A stretch of 49,245 nucleotides of DNA from Leptospira gomenensis (lineage in GTDB: Bacteria; Spirochaetota; Leptospiria; Leptospirales; Leptospiraceae): positions 1 through 49,245 of the forward strand of contig NZ_RQFA01000088.1 of NCBI RefSeq assembly GCF_004770155.1, in the 5' to 3' direction. The notes under the pieces are model-generated. The model did no database searches, had not been told where the DNA came from, and saw only the letters and a list, made by a program, of their open reading frames with translations. Position numbers and translations under genes: made by a program. Below, piece after piece: positions 24,958-34,532 of this stretch; the stretch's first letter is position 1, and each line of letters begins with the position of its first letter.

Positions 24958-27888
24958 GTGGACACTGATCCGATCCGAAACGCATCCGCACAAACGCTTC
25001 CACTTTCGAAAAAAACGAAAGGAATACTGGGAGTCGTATTCGATTTTACCAGGTTACTCTCCCTTGGAATCCGAGCCAAACTCGCCCTTTTTACCGGCGC
25101 CTTGATTGCACTGACCGTAGTGGTTCTTTCCTTTATCGACGTAAATCAACAGACCGAAATCCTCACCCAAAGTTACGAAAAACAAGCGGCGATTTCCAGA
25201 CATTATATCTCCGGTTTGGTTTTGGAGTTGGAGAATATTTCGAGCAGTCTGATTCGTGTGGAATCCTTTCGTGAACGCGTAAAACGTCAAAGCCAGGCTC
25301 TTCGCAAATACAGAACGAAGGTGGTTACTCAAGAGGAAAAGCAGGTCAGCCTTTTCGGTTTTAAGACGAAGTTGTTCGGCGTTTTGGGTACGGAAAAAAA
25401 ATCCGAAATCAAGGACACATACTATTCCGTTTATCTTTCCAAATCGGACATCGAGGAATTGGAGAAAAAAACCCATTCTCTTCTGCGGGATCCGAACGGT
25501 CTCGGAATTGCGGACGCGACGTATTCCAAGCTCAAAAACCTGGCCCAGGTCGTCGCGATTTTAGAAGCGGATCTGAACGAACAAAAAGCTAAACGAGACG
25601 AGTTACGTTCGAAAACGAAAGTTTCCGAAAAGGAAATTCAGGAAACGGAGGCCGCCACCGAGTCCTTAAAGGATAAGATTGAAAAGGCGCGTAACGTGTT
25701 GGATCGTTCCATTTTGGAACTTTCTTTGTCCAAACAACACAGAAAGATCGAAGAACTCGGTCTGGATATGTCCTTGTATCGGATCCAGACGTTTCCCGTA
25801 ATCGGTAATCAGGTAAAGGAGAATCTGATTCCTTCCTTCGACACGAAAATTTTCAAACCCGACGGACCGGTCAATTCGGATCTTTTTTTCTCCGAAATCG
25901 ACGCGCACCTCAAGGATTCTATCCGGAAAATTTTGGCTCTCGACTTTTCCCAAAATATTAGAGAAAACGCATACACGATCGGAAAAACGGAGTTGCAGAC
26001 GTTGTATTCCCCCATTTTCCGAAATCAAAATTCCACCGAACGCGCGTTAAAGCTCCGTGAAACTACTCCGGATTTCGCTAAAGGTTATTTACAGAATGAT
26101 ACTAACGTTTCGGCGCAGATTCGTGATCTGATTCCTTCCCTTAAAAAAAGGATCCAGGAGCTCAAAGGCAAAAAACCTCCGGTTCCTCCGTTTCAAGATA
26201 AGACGTACCGAGATTTGTATGCCCGTTATTCCAAACTCGTCCAGGATCGGGACGAGATGTTCGAAAAATTCCGAGATGAATTTTCGGAGGATAAAAAGAC
26301 CGTCGCAGAAACGGCGGCAAAACCGAAGTCGGGAAATCAAAAAAATCCTAGGGCGTATTTTCCGATTCAGAGCGAGACCGATCTGTGGATCGATTCCATC
26401 GGTCGTGCGAGAAACGCGGCTTTGGAGGATTGGATCGTACTTAGATTCAGCCAAAATTCCGGAGCGTACCAGGATTATCTAAGAAATCCGAAAGAGCAGA
26501 TTCTCGCGAAAGAACGTTATGCGGCGCTTCGGGATTGGATCTATTCCGGTAAAAGTGAAACTCCTCCGCCTCAACTCAAGAAATTAATTTCCGACGGAAT
26601 CGTTGCGAATTCGAGAGGTGAGGCGGAGGAAATCCTGTGGAGTTTGGATTCGAAACCGCTGCTTTCCGAATCTGGAGAAGGGATCGTTTCGTCGATTCTC
26701 ACCGCGAATCTTTCCGGGATTTCCAGAACTCTCGTGGATCGTACGGAAGGGTTGCAGATGATCCGTAAAAATAGGAATTCCGCGATCGCGACCGCTCTGA
26801 TCATTTGCGCGATGTCTATTCTTCTCGCGATTTTAATCTCCGGTTTTGTGGTTCAAAAAATCAAACGGATTATCTTTCACGCGGAGGAAGTAGGACAAGG
26901 AAATTTAGAAGTTCAATTCGAACAGGGCGGTAAGGACGAATTGGGGACGTTGACGATCGCGCTCAACTCGATGGTAGCCGGTTTGCGCGAACGCGAGAAG
27001 ATCAAAAATATCCTCGGGACCATGATCGACCCGGTCGTTGTAAGCGAAGCGATGGTCGATCTCGCTGCGTTAAAACGCGGTAGCGAGAAACGGATCACTG
27101 CTTTTTTTTCGGACGTCGCCGGTTTTTCCAATATCAGCGAAAAACTCACTTCTGTCGAATTAGCATCTTTGTTAAACGAATACCTTTCCGCGATGACGCT
27201 TATCCTAAAGAAACACGAAGGTGTTCTGGATAAATATATCGGGGACGCGATCGTAGGAATTTTCAATGCGCCCGTGGAAGTGGAAAGTCATTGTATTAAG
27301 GCGGCGAGGGCTTCCGTGGAAATGATCGAGACTCTGGAAAAACTCAGGCAGGATTGGAGGGATCGAAAGGTATATATTCCCGAAGCCCAAGAGATGCAGA
27401 TTCGAATCGGACTCAATACGGGTCTTGCTAAGGTAGGGTTTATGGGAACCGATTCCATTTCCGCATATACGATGATGGGAGACACGGTCAATCTCGCGGC
27501 GCGTTTGGAGGCGGCGGGGAAGGACTACGGAGTGAGCATTTTGGTGAGCGAATCCGTACGACACGAGATCAAAGACGAATTTTTTACAAGGCTATTGGAC
27601 GTGGTTCGAGTGAAAGGAAAAAACGAACCGGTTCGATTGTACGAACTCATAGGAAGGCCTGAAAAAATTTCGGAACGAATGGAAGCGTCCGTTTTGGAAT
27701 TCGCGAAAGGGTTCGAGGCATATCTCAATCGAGAATGGTCCTTGGCTCAGGAATTATTGGAAAGTTCTCAGATTACGCGCGGAACCAAGGACAAGGCCGC
27801 CGCGCTTCTTATCGAACGATGTGAGGAATACAAACTCAATCCTCCGGAAAAAAGCTGGGACGGAGTATATACTAGAACTCACAAATAA
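24958..27888 (+). CDS. Membrane HAMP-adenylate cyclase with large sensor region
   Basis: A 976-residue class III cyclase. One helix near residues 38-60 (LALFTGALIALTVVVLSFID), a long mostly helical extracytoplasmic region with coiled-coil stretches (such as LEADLNEQKAKRDELRSK) to about 600, a second helix (IATALIICAMSILLAILISG), a HAMP linker, and the catalytic domain from about 710: FFSDVAGFSNISEKL (metal Asp), DKYIGDAIVGIFN (second Asp and the Lys that favours ATP) and YTMMGDTVNLAARLE. These features predict adenylate rather than guanylate cyclase. GTG 24958 is chosen as start because CGAGGA at 24945-24950 lies 7 bp upstream; a TTG at 24937 lacks this. Confidence 0.88.
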   Translation: MDTDPIRNASAQTLPLSKKTKGILGVVFDFTRLLSLGIRAKLALFTGALIALTVVVLSFIDVNQQTEILTQSYEKQAAISRHYISGLVLELENISSSLIRVESFRERVKRQSQALRKYRTKVVTQEEKQVSLFGFKTKLFGVLGTEKKSEIKDTYYSVYLSKSDIEELEKKTHSLLRDPNGLGIADATYSKLKNLAQVVAILEADLNEQKAKRDELRSKTKVSEKEIQETEAATESLKDKIEKARNVLDRSILELSLSKQHRKIEELGLDMSLYRIQTFPVIGNQVKENLIPSFDTKIFKPDGPVNSDLFFSEIDAHLKDSIRKILALDFSQNIRENAYTIGKTELQTLYSPIFRNQNSTERALKLRETTPDFAKGYLQNDTNVSAQIRDLIPSLKKRIQELKGKKPPVPPFQDKTYRDLYARYSKLVQDRDEMFEKFRDEFSEDKKTVAETAAKPKSGNQKNPRAYFPIQSETDLWIDSIGRARNAALEDWIVLRFSQNSGAYQDYLRNPKEQILAKERYAALRDWIYSGKSETPPPQLKKLISDGIVANSRGEAEEILWSLDSKPLLSESGEGIVSSILTANLSGISRTLVDRTEGLQMIRKNRNSAIATALIICAMSILLAILISGFVVQKIKRIIFHAEEVGQGNLEVQFEQGGKDELGTLTIALNSMVAGLREREKIKNILGTMIDPVVVSEAMVDLAALKRGSEKRITAFFSDVAGFSNISEKLTSVELASLLNEYLSAMTLILKKHEGVLDKYIGDAIVGIFNAPVEVESHCIKAARASVEMIETLEKLRQDWRDRKVYIPEAQEMQIRIGLNTGLAKVGFMGTDSISAYTMMGDTVNLAARLEAAGKDYGVSILVSESVRHEIKDEFFTRLLDVVRVKGKNEPVRLYELIGRPEKISERMEASVLEFAKGFEAYLNREWSLAQELLESSQITRGTKDKAAALLIERCEEYKLNPPEKSWDGVYTRTHK

Positions 27889-29225
27889 TACGACAAATCG
27901 ATTCCTAAAAAAAGAAAACCGCCTGCCGCGATCCAATAAATGGAAATATCTTTTTTCCATCGTAAAAGGAGAACTCCCGTTACGGTAATGAACAAAGGCA
28001 TCCATCGAACGCAGGAAAACGGCGCTCCTAAACAGGAGTCGGAACTTGCGCCGGGTTCCAGCAATACGGATTTTGCGAAATAAATTCCCAAATGAAGGAT
28101 CACGGCACAAACGCAAGCGGTCACGTAATCCAAAACGAAACGCAGCGGAACGGATTCCGTCGTTTTTTCCACGATGGGCGCCCCTCCCAGAATTAGAATA
28201 AAGGAGGGCAAAAACGTATAATAAGCGGTTAACGTGAGACCCAAAACCCCGGAGAGAATAGAATCGTAACGATGTGCACCGGCTAAAAAACCGATAAACG
28301 TTAAGACCATCACGAGCGGCCCCGGCGTACTCTCGCCGAACGCCAATCCGTCTATCATTTCCCCGAGGCTGATCCAACCCGCGGGACCGGTCGCGTATTC
28401 CGCTACGCTCGGAAGAATCGCGTATGCGCCGCCGAACGTCAACAATGCGGTTTTCGTGAAAAAAAGGATCAGATCCTTCCAGAAAGAAAACTCCGTCCTT
28501 AAAAAAAGAAGGATCGCGAGCAGAGGAACCGCCCAAAGGATCAAAGCGGCGCTTCCGATTCCGCCCATGTATTTTAGAATTTTATAATTTTCTTCCCTAC
28601 GGCGTACGTTTTCGGAAAATTCTCCGATTCCGATCGAAAACCGTTCTTCCTCGGACGGTGACTTTTTTTTCTTAGTCGCCTGTTTGGATAAGAAAAAGGA
28701 AAAGATTCCGAATATCATAGAAAACGCAAGTAGATACGGATATGGGATTCGTAAAACGGACATACCCAAAATCGTGGCCGCAAAACAGATCCAGTGTCCC
28801 TTCGTTTTTATCCCTTTCGGAATCCAATTCAGAAAGGATACGAAAACGATCGAAAGTACCGCGGGTTTGACTCCGTTCAGGAACGAAACCGCAAAGGGCA
28901 CGTTTCCATAATAAAAGTATAAACTACTAATTCCCAAAAAGATAAAAAAAGAGGGAAGAACGAATAAAAAACCGGCAACAATTCCGCCTAACGTTCCGTA
29001 TAACATCCAACCGAGATAGGTGGCAAGTTGCCCGGCTTCCGGGCCGGGTAATAACATACAATATCCGAGTGCGTGGGTAAACCGATCTTCGGAGATCCAT
29101 TTTTTCTCCTCCACAAGATGTTTGTGCATCAACGCGATTTGTCCCGCGGGACCGCCGAAGCTGATCCATCCGAGCCGGAACCAAAATCCGACGGCTTCCC
29201 AAAACTCCGGTTTATTCGTTTGCAT
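27879..29225 (-). CDS. chrA: Chromate transporter ChrA-like, two-domain
   Basis: A 448-residue membrane protein with the duplicated CHR architecture: N-domain FRLGWISFGGPAGQIALMH, CMLLPGPEAGQLATYLGW, and C-domain TALLTFGGAYAILPSVAEYA, AFGESTPGPLVMVLTFIG. The paired GGP and PGP motifs are those of long-chain CHR proteins, which move chromate or sulfate-like anions. The two halves are joined by a polar loop (residues about 190-240). ATG 29225 is chosen because it overlaps the stop of the methyltransferase gene (TAATG), a sign of coupling; the longer frame to 29405 lies inside that gene. Its 3' end overlaps the cyclase 3' end by 10 bp. Confidence 0.9.
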   Translation of the reverse strand: MQTNKPEFWEAVGFWFRLGWISFGGPAGQIALMHKHLVEEKKWISEDRFTHALGYCMLLPGPEAGQLATYLGWMLYGTLGGIVAGFLFVLPSFFIFLGISSLYFYYGNVPFAVSFLNGVKPAVLSIVFVSFLNWIPKGIKTKGHWICFAATILGMSVLRIPYPYLLAFSMIFGIFSFFLSKQATKKKKSPSEEERFSIGIGEFSENVRRREENYKILKYMGGIGSAALILWAVPLLAILLFLRTEFSFWKDLILFFTKTALLTFGGAYAILPSVAEYATGPAGWISLGEMIDGLAFGESTPGPLVMVLTFIGFLAGAHRYDSILSGVLGLTLTAYYTFLPSFILILGGAPIVEKTTESVPLRFVLDYVTACVCAVILHLGIYFAKSVLLEPGASSDSCLGAPFSCVRWMPLFITVTGVLLLRWKKDISIYWIAAGGFLFLGIDLSYYL

Positions 29226-29974
29226 TAGAGGATCCTGCCGATTCGGAAAAAAAGTGGCCATTTGACGGAACGGAGTTTCGAATTTCCCCAGGAAGATCGT
29301 AATTGGTCCTCCACTTCGGAAACCGGATCGCGCCCGTTTTTTTGGATGAATTTCTGGACGCTGGACCACGTGCGTAAATAACCTAACACTTGTTCCACCG
29401 TCCAAAACTCTTCCATAAAAAGTGCGGGAGGATCGATTTCAGAAAACGGGAAAGGGACCGTTTTGTACGCTTCTTCCACGTATCTACGTTCGGGAGGCCA
29501 GTAAGGTCCCGTGATCTCGCCGTACAGACGTTTGACGATCGTATCCGTTTCGGGCGAAGTGGTTTGCAGACCGTAACCCCAGATCGCAAGCACGCCGCCG
29601 GGTTTGCATACGCGTCTTACTTCGGTGAAAAAAGCGTCGAAGTCGAACCAGTGGAAGGCCTGCGCGACAGTGACCAAATCCACTTGCAGATTTTCTAATG
29701 TGGAATTTTCCGCGCTGGCCACGAGATATCGCACTTTCGGATGTTCTTCCGCTTCCGAGATCTGATTGGCGCTCGGATCGGTTGCGATGACGGAATCGAA
29801 AACTTCCGCCAAAGAAACCGCGGCTTGCCCGTTTCCGGTTCCACAATCCCAGACCGACGTACCGTCCGGGACGAGGGTTTTTAGATACGAAAAAAGTTCT
29901 TTCGGATAACCGGGTCGAAACTCGGAGTAGGAGGAGGAATGTGAGGAAAAATGATCCCTAAAACTCATACCCAA
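29225..29974 (-). CDS. Class I SAM-dependent methyltransferase
   Basis: A 249-residue methyltransferase of the Methyltransf_11 group, with motif I VWDCGTGNGQAAVSLAE (SAM binding), the acidic residue of motif II in VIATDPSA, QAFHWFDFDAF and the CKPGGVLAIWGYG motif. It resembles trans-aconitate or small-molecule methyltransferases of this size, but the acceptor is unknown. A second Met at residue 3 is an equally good start. The stop overlaps the chromate transporter start, so the two genes form an operon; whether the function is related is unclear. Confidence 0.82.
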   Translation of the reverse strand: MGMSFRDHFSSHSSSYSEFRPGYPKELFSYLKTLVPDGTSVWDCGTGNGQAAVSLAEVFDSVIATDPSANQISEAEEHPKVRYLVASAENSTLENLQVDLVTVAQAFHWFDFDAFFTEVRRVCKPGGVLAIWGYGLQTTSPETDTIVKRLYGEITGPYWPPERRYVEEAYKTVPFPFSEIDPPALFMEEFWTVEQVLGYLRTWSSVQKFIQKNGRDPVSEVEDQLRSSWGNSKLRSVKWPLFFRIGRIL

Positions 29975-30008
29975 AGTTTCGGGGATCGTTATGCGACATC
30001 AAGCGGTT

Positions 30009-31529
30009 TTAAAACGAACCGTCGGGATGTTTTTTGAATTCCTTTTGGTTGATGAAAAGATATTGATACTGGATCTGTTTTCCGTCCTTCGTTTTCGCTT
30101 GTATCATCAACGGAAGAAACGTGGATTTTCTGGAGAAGTCCGGAATTCGCACCGTGTAATCGGGGGATTTATTTTCGGCGAGAACGTCTTTACTCTTGAT
30201 TTTGATGTTCACCGTTTCGGGTTGAACTCCTTCCAGGTGAATCTTAAATTCCTGTCCCGTTTTCACCCAAGAGCCGTCCTGAATTCCGATGGAAATTTTC
30301 GGAGGAGGCGCCATCGTCAAAATGGAATTGAATGCGGACTGCGATTGTCCCCAAGGCACAAGAGAACGATGCACGTTGTAAACCGGAACCCCCGGAACGT
30401 TTTTGCCGGGATTTACGGTAAACGCCATACGATAACCGATCTCTTTTGCTTCTTCGATCACCCTCGGATCGAATAACCCGAACGGATAGGCGAGGTCCAC
30501 GACCTTTCTTCCCGTTTTTTGTTCCAAGATCTGTTTTGATTCCAGCAATTGTTTACGGATCAACGTACGACTCATCGTGGGAAGTTTCGGATGATACAAA
30601 GTATGCGAGCCTAAATCCAAAACGCCGCTGTCGAGAGCGCTTTTGAGTTGTTCCCAAGTCATGTAGTATTTTTTTCCGGAAGAAATGATCGTAGGGTAAA
30701 TGAAGATCGAAGCCGTAAATCCGTATTTCTTCAAAAGAGGAACCAAAACTTCCAGGTGAGTTTTGGAGCCGTCGTCGAACGTCAAAAGAATCGGTTTTTC
30801 GGGAAAGTCCGAAGGTTTTTTGCCGTTGATATACGCATAGAATTGATCCAGACGAACCGTTTTGTAACCCGCCGCTTTGAGAAACTTAAACTGTTCTTCC
30901 AAAAGATCGGGATGAAGATTGTATCCTCCCATCGGACCGCCTTCCGCCGCCAAGTGATGATAACAAAGAACGGGAACGCCGCCCCCGGAAGAAGTATCGA
31001 TTCCTTGTGTGGAATACGTGGGACTGGCCGGAGTATCGTCCTTCACGGTCGGAAGCGCGTCCTCGTATTTTTTCTTTTTGAAATCGTTCCCCCGTTTCGC
31101 GCTCGTTTTGGAATCTTTCGGGGAAGGTTTCGATTTTTTGCGGGTCGGCCCTTCCGCATCGGAGGAAACGTCCGAGGATTCTTCCGAAGAGTCCGGTTTT
31201 ACTTTTGGATTCTTTTTAGAAACGGATTTCGAAGTAGAAACGTCTTCGGATTCGGAAAGTCGTTCGGACGTAGTTCCGGAAGGAGATTCTTTCGAAGAAG
31301 ACGAATTCGATTTCGTCTTTCGTTTTTTTTCGGGATGGAGGAAGTCGTCCACGGGAGAAGCGTTCAGCGACAACGAAAGAAATAAAAAAATTCCTGCGAT
31401 TCCGATCCGTCGTAGAACGTTCCAACGGTCGTTGGTTTCGGTCGATGAAAGGATCGAGTTTTGGGGAAGTCCTCGGTGAAATACGGCTGCGCCGTCGTGA
31501 AGGGAAAGTTTTGTTTGTTTAGTTTGCAT
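30009..31529 (-). CDS. Polysaccharide deacetylase with disordered N-region
   Basis: A 506-residue protein: a signal-anchor (about residues 42-57, IGIAGIFLFLSLSLNASP), a long Ser/Lys/Glu-rich low-complexity region (about 60-165), a NodB-type deacetylase domain (PVLCYHHL, LLTFDDGS with D252 and D253, HTLYH with H309 and H313, LAYPFG) and a C-terminal beta domain (about 405-506). The Asp and two His are the metal set of CE4 enzymes, which remove acetyl groups from GlcNAc polymers. Likely periplasmic or cell-surface. The first 40 residues before the anchor are unusual and no closer start codon exists, so the start is uncertain. Confidence 0.85.
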   Translation of the reverse strand: MQTKQTKLSLHDGAAVFHRGLPQNSILSSTETNDRWNVLRRIGIAGIFLFLSLSLNASPVDDFLHPEKKRKTKSNSSSSKESPSGTTSERLSESEDVSTSKSVSKKNPKVKPDSSEESSDVSSDAEGPTRKKSKPSPKDSKTSAKRGNDFKKKKYEDALPTVKDDTPASPTYSTQGIDTSSGGGVPVLCYHHLAAEGGPMGGYNLHPDLLEEQFKFLKAAGYKTVRLDQFYAYINGKKPSDFPEKPILLTFDDGSKTHLEVLVPLLKKYGFTASIFIYPTIISSGKKYYMTWEQLKSALDSGVLDLGSHTLYHPKLPTMSRTLIRKQLLESKQILEQKTGRKVVDLAYPFGLFDPRVIEEAKEIGYRMAFTVNPGKNVPGVPVYNVHRSLVPWGQSQSAFNSILTMAPPPKISIGIQDGSWVKTGQEFKIHLEGVQPETVNIKIKSKDVLAENKSPDYTVRIPDFSRKSTFLPLMIQAKTKDGKQIQYQYLFINQKEFKKHPDGSF

Positions 31530-31603
31530 TCCTGAATCCGGGTTCAGAGTCTTGGGTTAGTCTTTTTGAGACTCTTCCCCAGGCAAGCGATTCCCGAAAG
31601 TTT

Positions 31604-32173
31604 TCAAGGGCAGAATTTAGTAAGGGCGCGACGCGCTTGAAAGTGACCGAGTCGTTCGGCTTGTTTCCAATCCTGACAGGCGTTTCTTTTTTCCTTCACC
31701 GCCCAATTGGCCACGGCTCGATTGTTGAACGCGTTTGCGTAATTCGGTTTGCGTTGGATCGCGGCGCTGAAGTCTTCGATCGCACCTTGAAAATCGGCGA
31801 TTCCGATTTTTGCGAATCCCCGGTTGTTAAAGGCGATCGCGTATTCTGGATTTTTTTCCAAGGCCTGCGTATAATCTCCGATCGCTCCCGTTTCATCCCC
31901 GGCCTTGCTTTTGGCAAGACCGCGGTTGTTCAAAGAGGAGGGATTGTCCGGATTTACGTCCAAATCCCTCGAATAAAATTCTATGGCCTCGGAAAAACTT
32001 CCGTTTTTAAACTTGGAATTTCCCTGAAAGAACGGACTCGGATTTGCATTCTGAGAGAGTCGATCGTCCTCTTTTTTTTCCTGCGAAGAGAAGCAGAATA
32101 AAAACGATTCTGCACAACATAAAAGCACGAGCAGGAAACCGATTTTCGGTTTAAAACCGGAATGGTTTTTCAT
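31604..32173 (-). CDS. TPR-repeat lipoprotein
   Basis: A 189-residue protein with a hydrophobic signal (IGFLLVLLCCAESFLF) ending in Cys27, then a linker and three to four TPR units starting near FFQGNSKFKNGSFSEAIEFY, with SLNNRGLAKSKAGDETGAIG, IAFNNRGFAKIGIADFQGAI and NAFNNRAVANWAVKEKRNAC. The A/N/G/Y spacing is canonical. TPR lipoproteins in spirochetes often scaffold envelope or motility complexes; which one is unknown. The Cys pair CC in the signal makes the exact lipobox ambiguous. Confidence 0.78.
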   Translation of the reverse strand: MKNHSGFKPKIGFLLVLLCCAESFLFCFSSQEKKEDDRLSQNANPSPFFQGNSKFKNGSFSEAIEFYSRDLDVNPDNPSSLNNRGLAKSKAGDETGAIGDYTQALEKNPEYAIAFNNRGFAKIGIADFQGAIEDFSAAIQRKPNYANAFNNRAVANWAVKEKRNACQDWKQAERLGHFQARRALTKFCP

Positions 32174-32191
32174 AAGACCTTAAGAAAAAAT

Positions 32192-32707
32192 TTATTTCCC
32201 TTCTTTTTCCCGGATCAATCTTTTCAAAACCGATTCGCTATGGGAGCAGAGTTTTAAAATTCCGCCTTTGGCCGGTTTTTGTCTTTCGAGTTCCAAAAGT
32301 TGAGCCGCAAAGCGGAACTTTCTGCGGATATGATTGACCGCGGGAATGGACGTTTTGAAACTTCGAGCCAATTCGTGATCGGTCAAACCTTTCCCGTTGA
32401 GGTCGAAGAATTTAGCCAACTTATCCTTATCCCATACGATCTTTTGATCGGTTCGATAATAGTTATGCTGTTCCAGACGTTTGCTGTTCCGTTCGTAAGA
32501 GCCTTGGTTCCTCTTCTTTCTCCAGAAGGGGTGACGGTTTCTTGCATACTTGATATCATCGATCGTATAACCCGTAGACGTGAGCCATTCCGATGTGATG
32601 CTGGACTTTTTGGGACCGGTCAGTTTCGACTTGATCGATAACTCGATGTACTGCTCCGGAGTTGATGCTGAAAGTAGTTTCCGTTTTTCTTTTTCGTAGA
32701 TTTCCAT
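32192..32707 (-). CDS. Hypothetical basic protein with HTH-like motif
   Basis: A 171-residue very basic protein. The stretch GLTDHELARSFKTSIPAVNH followed by IRRKFRF reads like a helix-turn-helix of the homeodomain-like kind, so DNA binding is plausible. The N-terminal half (ARNRHPFWRKKRNQGSYERN) is also strongly basic. No known family recognised. It ends 18 bp upstream of the TPR lipoprotein gene on the same strand, so the two may be co-transcribed. Confidence 0.62.
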   Translation of the reverse strand: MEIYEKEKRKLLSASTPEQYIELSIKSKLTGPKKSSITSEWLTSTGYTIDDIKYARNRHPFWRKKRNQGSYERNSKRLEQHNYYRTDQKIVWDKDKLAKFFDLNGKGLTDHELARSFKTSIPAVNHIRRKFRFAAQLLELERQKPAKGGILKLCSHSESVLKRLIREKEGK

Positions 32708-32869
32708 ATTTTTTTACGCTCATTTAAGGATCGGCGGATGAAACCATCCGCCAAATTCAAGGACTATTGTTATCATATTATGTTTAACTTGAAAACATTT
32801 TTCCGAAATGAGCGGGAATTTCTGAAACGGATTTGTTACTGCAAAACTACATCCGAAGTAATCCGCAAC

Positions 32870-33862
32870 TTACCAACGAAAGTTACCTTCTTTGTTAAAC
32901 CCGAAACCGATCGGTTCGCTCGAAACACCGGGGCAAACGACGGCGGCTTTCCCCGAAAGACGAAACGAAGAACTACGTTTTGTGACCGCGTTTGCGATCG
33001 CATTCGAAACTGACTTTAAAGGGAAGCTGGTCTTAATCGTAAGAACGGATTCTTTTCCGTTGTTTACGATGTGAGTCGGTGAACCCGTTAGGAATTTATC
33101 GTTTTCCAAAAACAAATCGAAATTTAAATTCTGAAATTGCAAATCGGAAGCCGCCTTGTTGTTAAGTACTATTTCGAATTCCGTATCGATGGAAAGATCC
33201 AAGGTTTCTAAACCGGCAGTTAACGCAGAGCCGGGAGATTTTTTATTTTTCGGAGAGAGTAACGCGTCCAAAAACGAAACGGCTTTTTTCGCCAATTCCT
33301 GAGAGTTTGCGGATTGTGTCACCTTGGCAACGTCCGGTTTCAGGATTTTAAAGTTTCTGATTTCTATGTTCGGAAGAACGGCGGGAATCAACCGTTCGTC
33401 TTGAAACGGGAATTTGAGCGCGTTCGTGCCCGCCAAAACCGCATATCGTTCGGGGATCGGAAGAGCCGCTTCTCCTTCCAAACGGATCAAAAGCTCCTTC
33501 TTTCCGGGAATTTTTTTGTACAATGTCGCAAGATCGGCGTATTTCAGTTTTACTTCGATCGGAAGATCTTTTTTGGCGGAGGCTCCGATCGATTCCAAAT
33601 CGAATTTCACCTTGGTAAATTGAGTTCCTTCGATTTTTAAATCCAGATCGAGTTTGGAGGCGGGAAGGGAAATCGGATACGGATTTCGAACCTCGGAGCG
33701 GATCAATAATCGGATGTCTTCCAAGGTAATTTCGGCAATCTCCACTTTTTCAAAGGAGATCTCGGGGGTTTTGATTTTGTCTTTGACGGATCGTAATTGC
33801 GCACAACCTGCCAAACCGAAACAAACCAGCGGAATGAAAAAAAAGTCGATTTTGAATTTCAA
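32870..33862 (-). CDS. LEA-type-2/WHy-domain lipoprotein
   Basis: A 330-residue protein. With a TTG start at 33862 it opens MKFKIDFFFIPLVCFGLAGC, a clean lipoprotein signal with Cys20; GGAGGG lies 6 bp before that TTG, which decides the start over the longer frame to 33964. The mature part contains the LEA-2 (WHy) pattern: LEDIRLLIRSEVRNPYPISL (the NPY/F-P motif), then LPASKLDLDLKIEG, and a second copy further on (NLNFDLFLENDKFLTG). WHy proteins are linked to desiccation or stress tolerance in other bacteria; the role here is unknown. Confidence 0.78.
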   Translation of the reverse strand: MKFKIDFFFIPLVCFGLAGCAQLRSVKDKIKTPEISFEKVEIAEITLEDIRLLIRSEVRNPYPISLPASKLDLDLKIEGTQFTKVKFDLESIGASAKKDLPIEVKLKYADLATLYKKIPGKKELLIRLEGEAALPIPERYAVLAGTNALKFPFQDERLIPAVLPNIEIRNFKILKPDVAKVTQSANSQELAKKAVSFLDALLSPKNKKSPGSALTAGLETLDLSIDTEFEIVLNNKAASDLQFQNLNFDLFLENDKFLTGSPTHIVNNGKESVLTIKTSFPLKSVSNAIANAVTKRSSSFRLSGKAAVVCPGVSSEPIGFGFNKEGNFRW

Positions 33863-34091
33863 GATGTTCCCTCCCACGGGAAGTAAAAGTAAACGGTAAC
33901 ACTGATTTAGAAAGGGGGAATTTCTTTGAAAAGAAAGTTTTTCGAAAAGAAAACCTCTTTCCAAAAACGGGCCCGAACGCGTAAACCGAAATCGCTTTAG
34001 TAAAATCGAAAATCACCGTTCTTTCACGCGTTTGTTCTTTAGAATATGAGCGAATACTCATGCTTTCACGAAAAGATCGAATCAATTCGGT

Positions 34092-34532
34092 TCAAAGTTT
34101 AGAATCCTCTAATCCGATCGCATGTAAAAATTTTGCAGGTCGTTTCGAATTTAAATCCAAAATCACCCAATCGGTTTCCGCTTTGCAACAAAGAAGGGAA
34201 TCGCTTTCTCTTAGGATTTTCTGGATAAAAACGGCCCTCGTCGGCGAGGAAACCGAAAGTTCGGATTCGATTCGGATTTCCTCGGGATACGAAATCTCAC
34301 GTTTGAATTCGAGTGAAATGGAAAGAATCACGGGGCCGAATCCTTCTTTGCGGAGAATTTCCATAGAAAACCCCCAGTCACGCATCGCGCGCATCCTTGC
34401 TTCATCCAGATAACCCTGGTAGTTTTTGTTGTTTACGTGACCGTTCGAATCCAATTCGTCCCAGCGAATCGGAAGACGGGTAACGTGCTCCTTACGAATC
34501 GAGTGCAAGGTTTGTTTTTGGGCGGTGCTCAT
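34092..34532 (-). CDS. 4HBT-type acyl-CoA thioesterase
   Basis: A 146-residue hot-dog-fold protein: PIRWDELDSNGHVNNKNYQG (the D-x-x-GHVNN motif with the catalytic Asp region), YLDEARMRAMRDWG, and ISLEFKREISYPEEIRIESE. These split acyl-CoA or 4-hydroxybenzoyl-CoA-like thioesters. ATG 34532 is used because it overlaps the TetR stop (ATGA) and gives a normal N-terminus; the frame continuing to 34838 is inside the regulator gene. The coupling suggests that the TetR protein controls a lipid-related activity. Confidence 0.85.
   Translation of the reverse strand: MSTAQKQTLHSIRKEHVTRLPIRWDELDSNGHVNNKNYQGYLDEARMRAMRDWGFSMEILRKEGFGPVILSISLEFKREISYPEEIRIESELSVSSPTRAVFIQKILRESDSLLCCKAETDWVILDLNSKRPAKFLHAIGLEDSKL

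Noticed and set aside
29226..29405. Extended N-terminus of the chromate transporter
   Set aside because: It lies inside the methyltransferase gene; the TAATG overlap at 29223-29227 gives a better start, and the extension is unlike CHR proteins.
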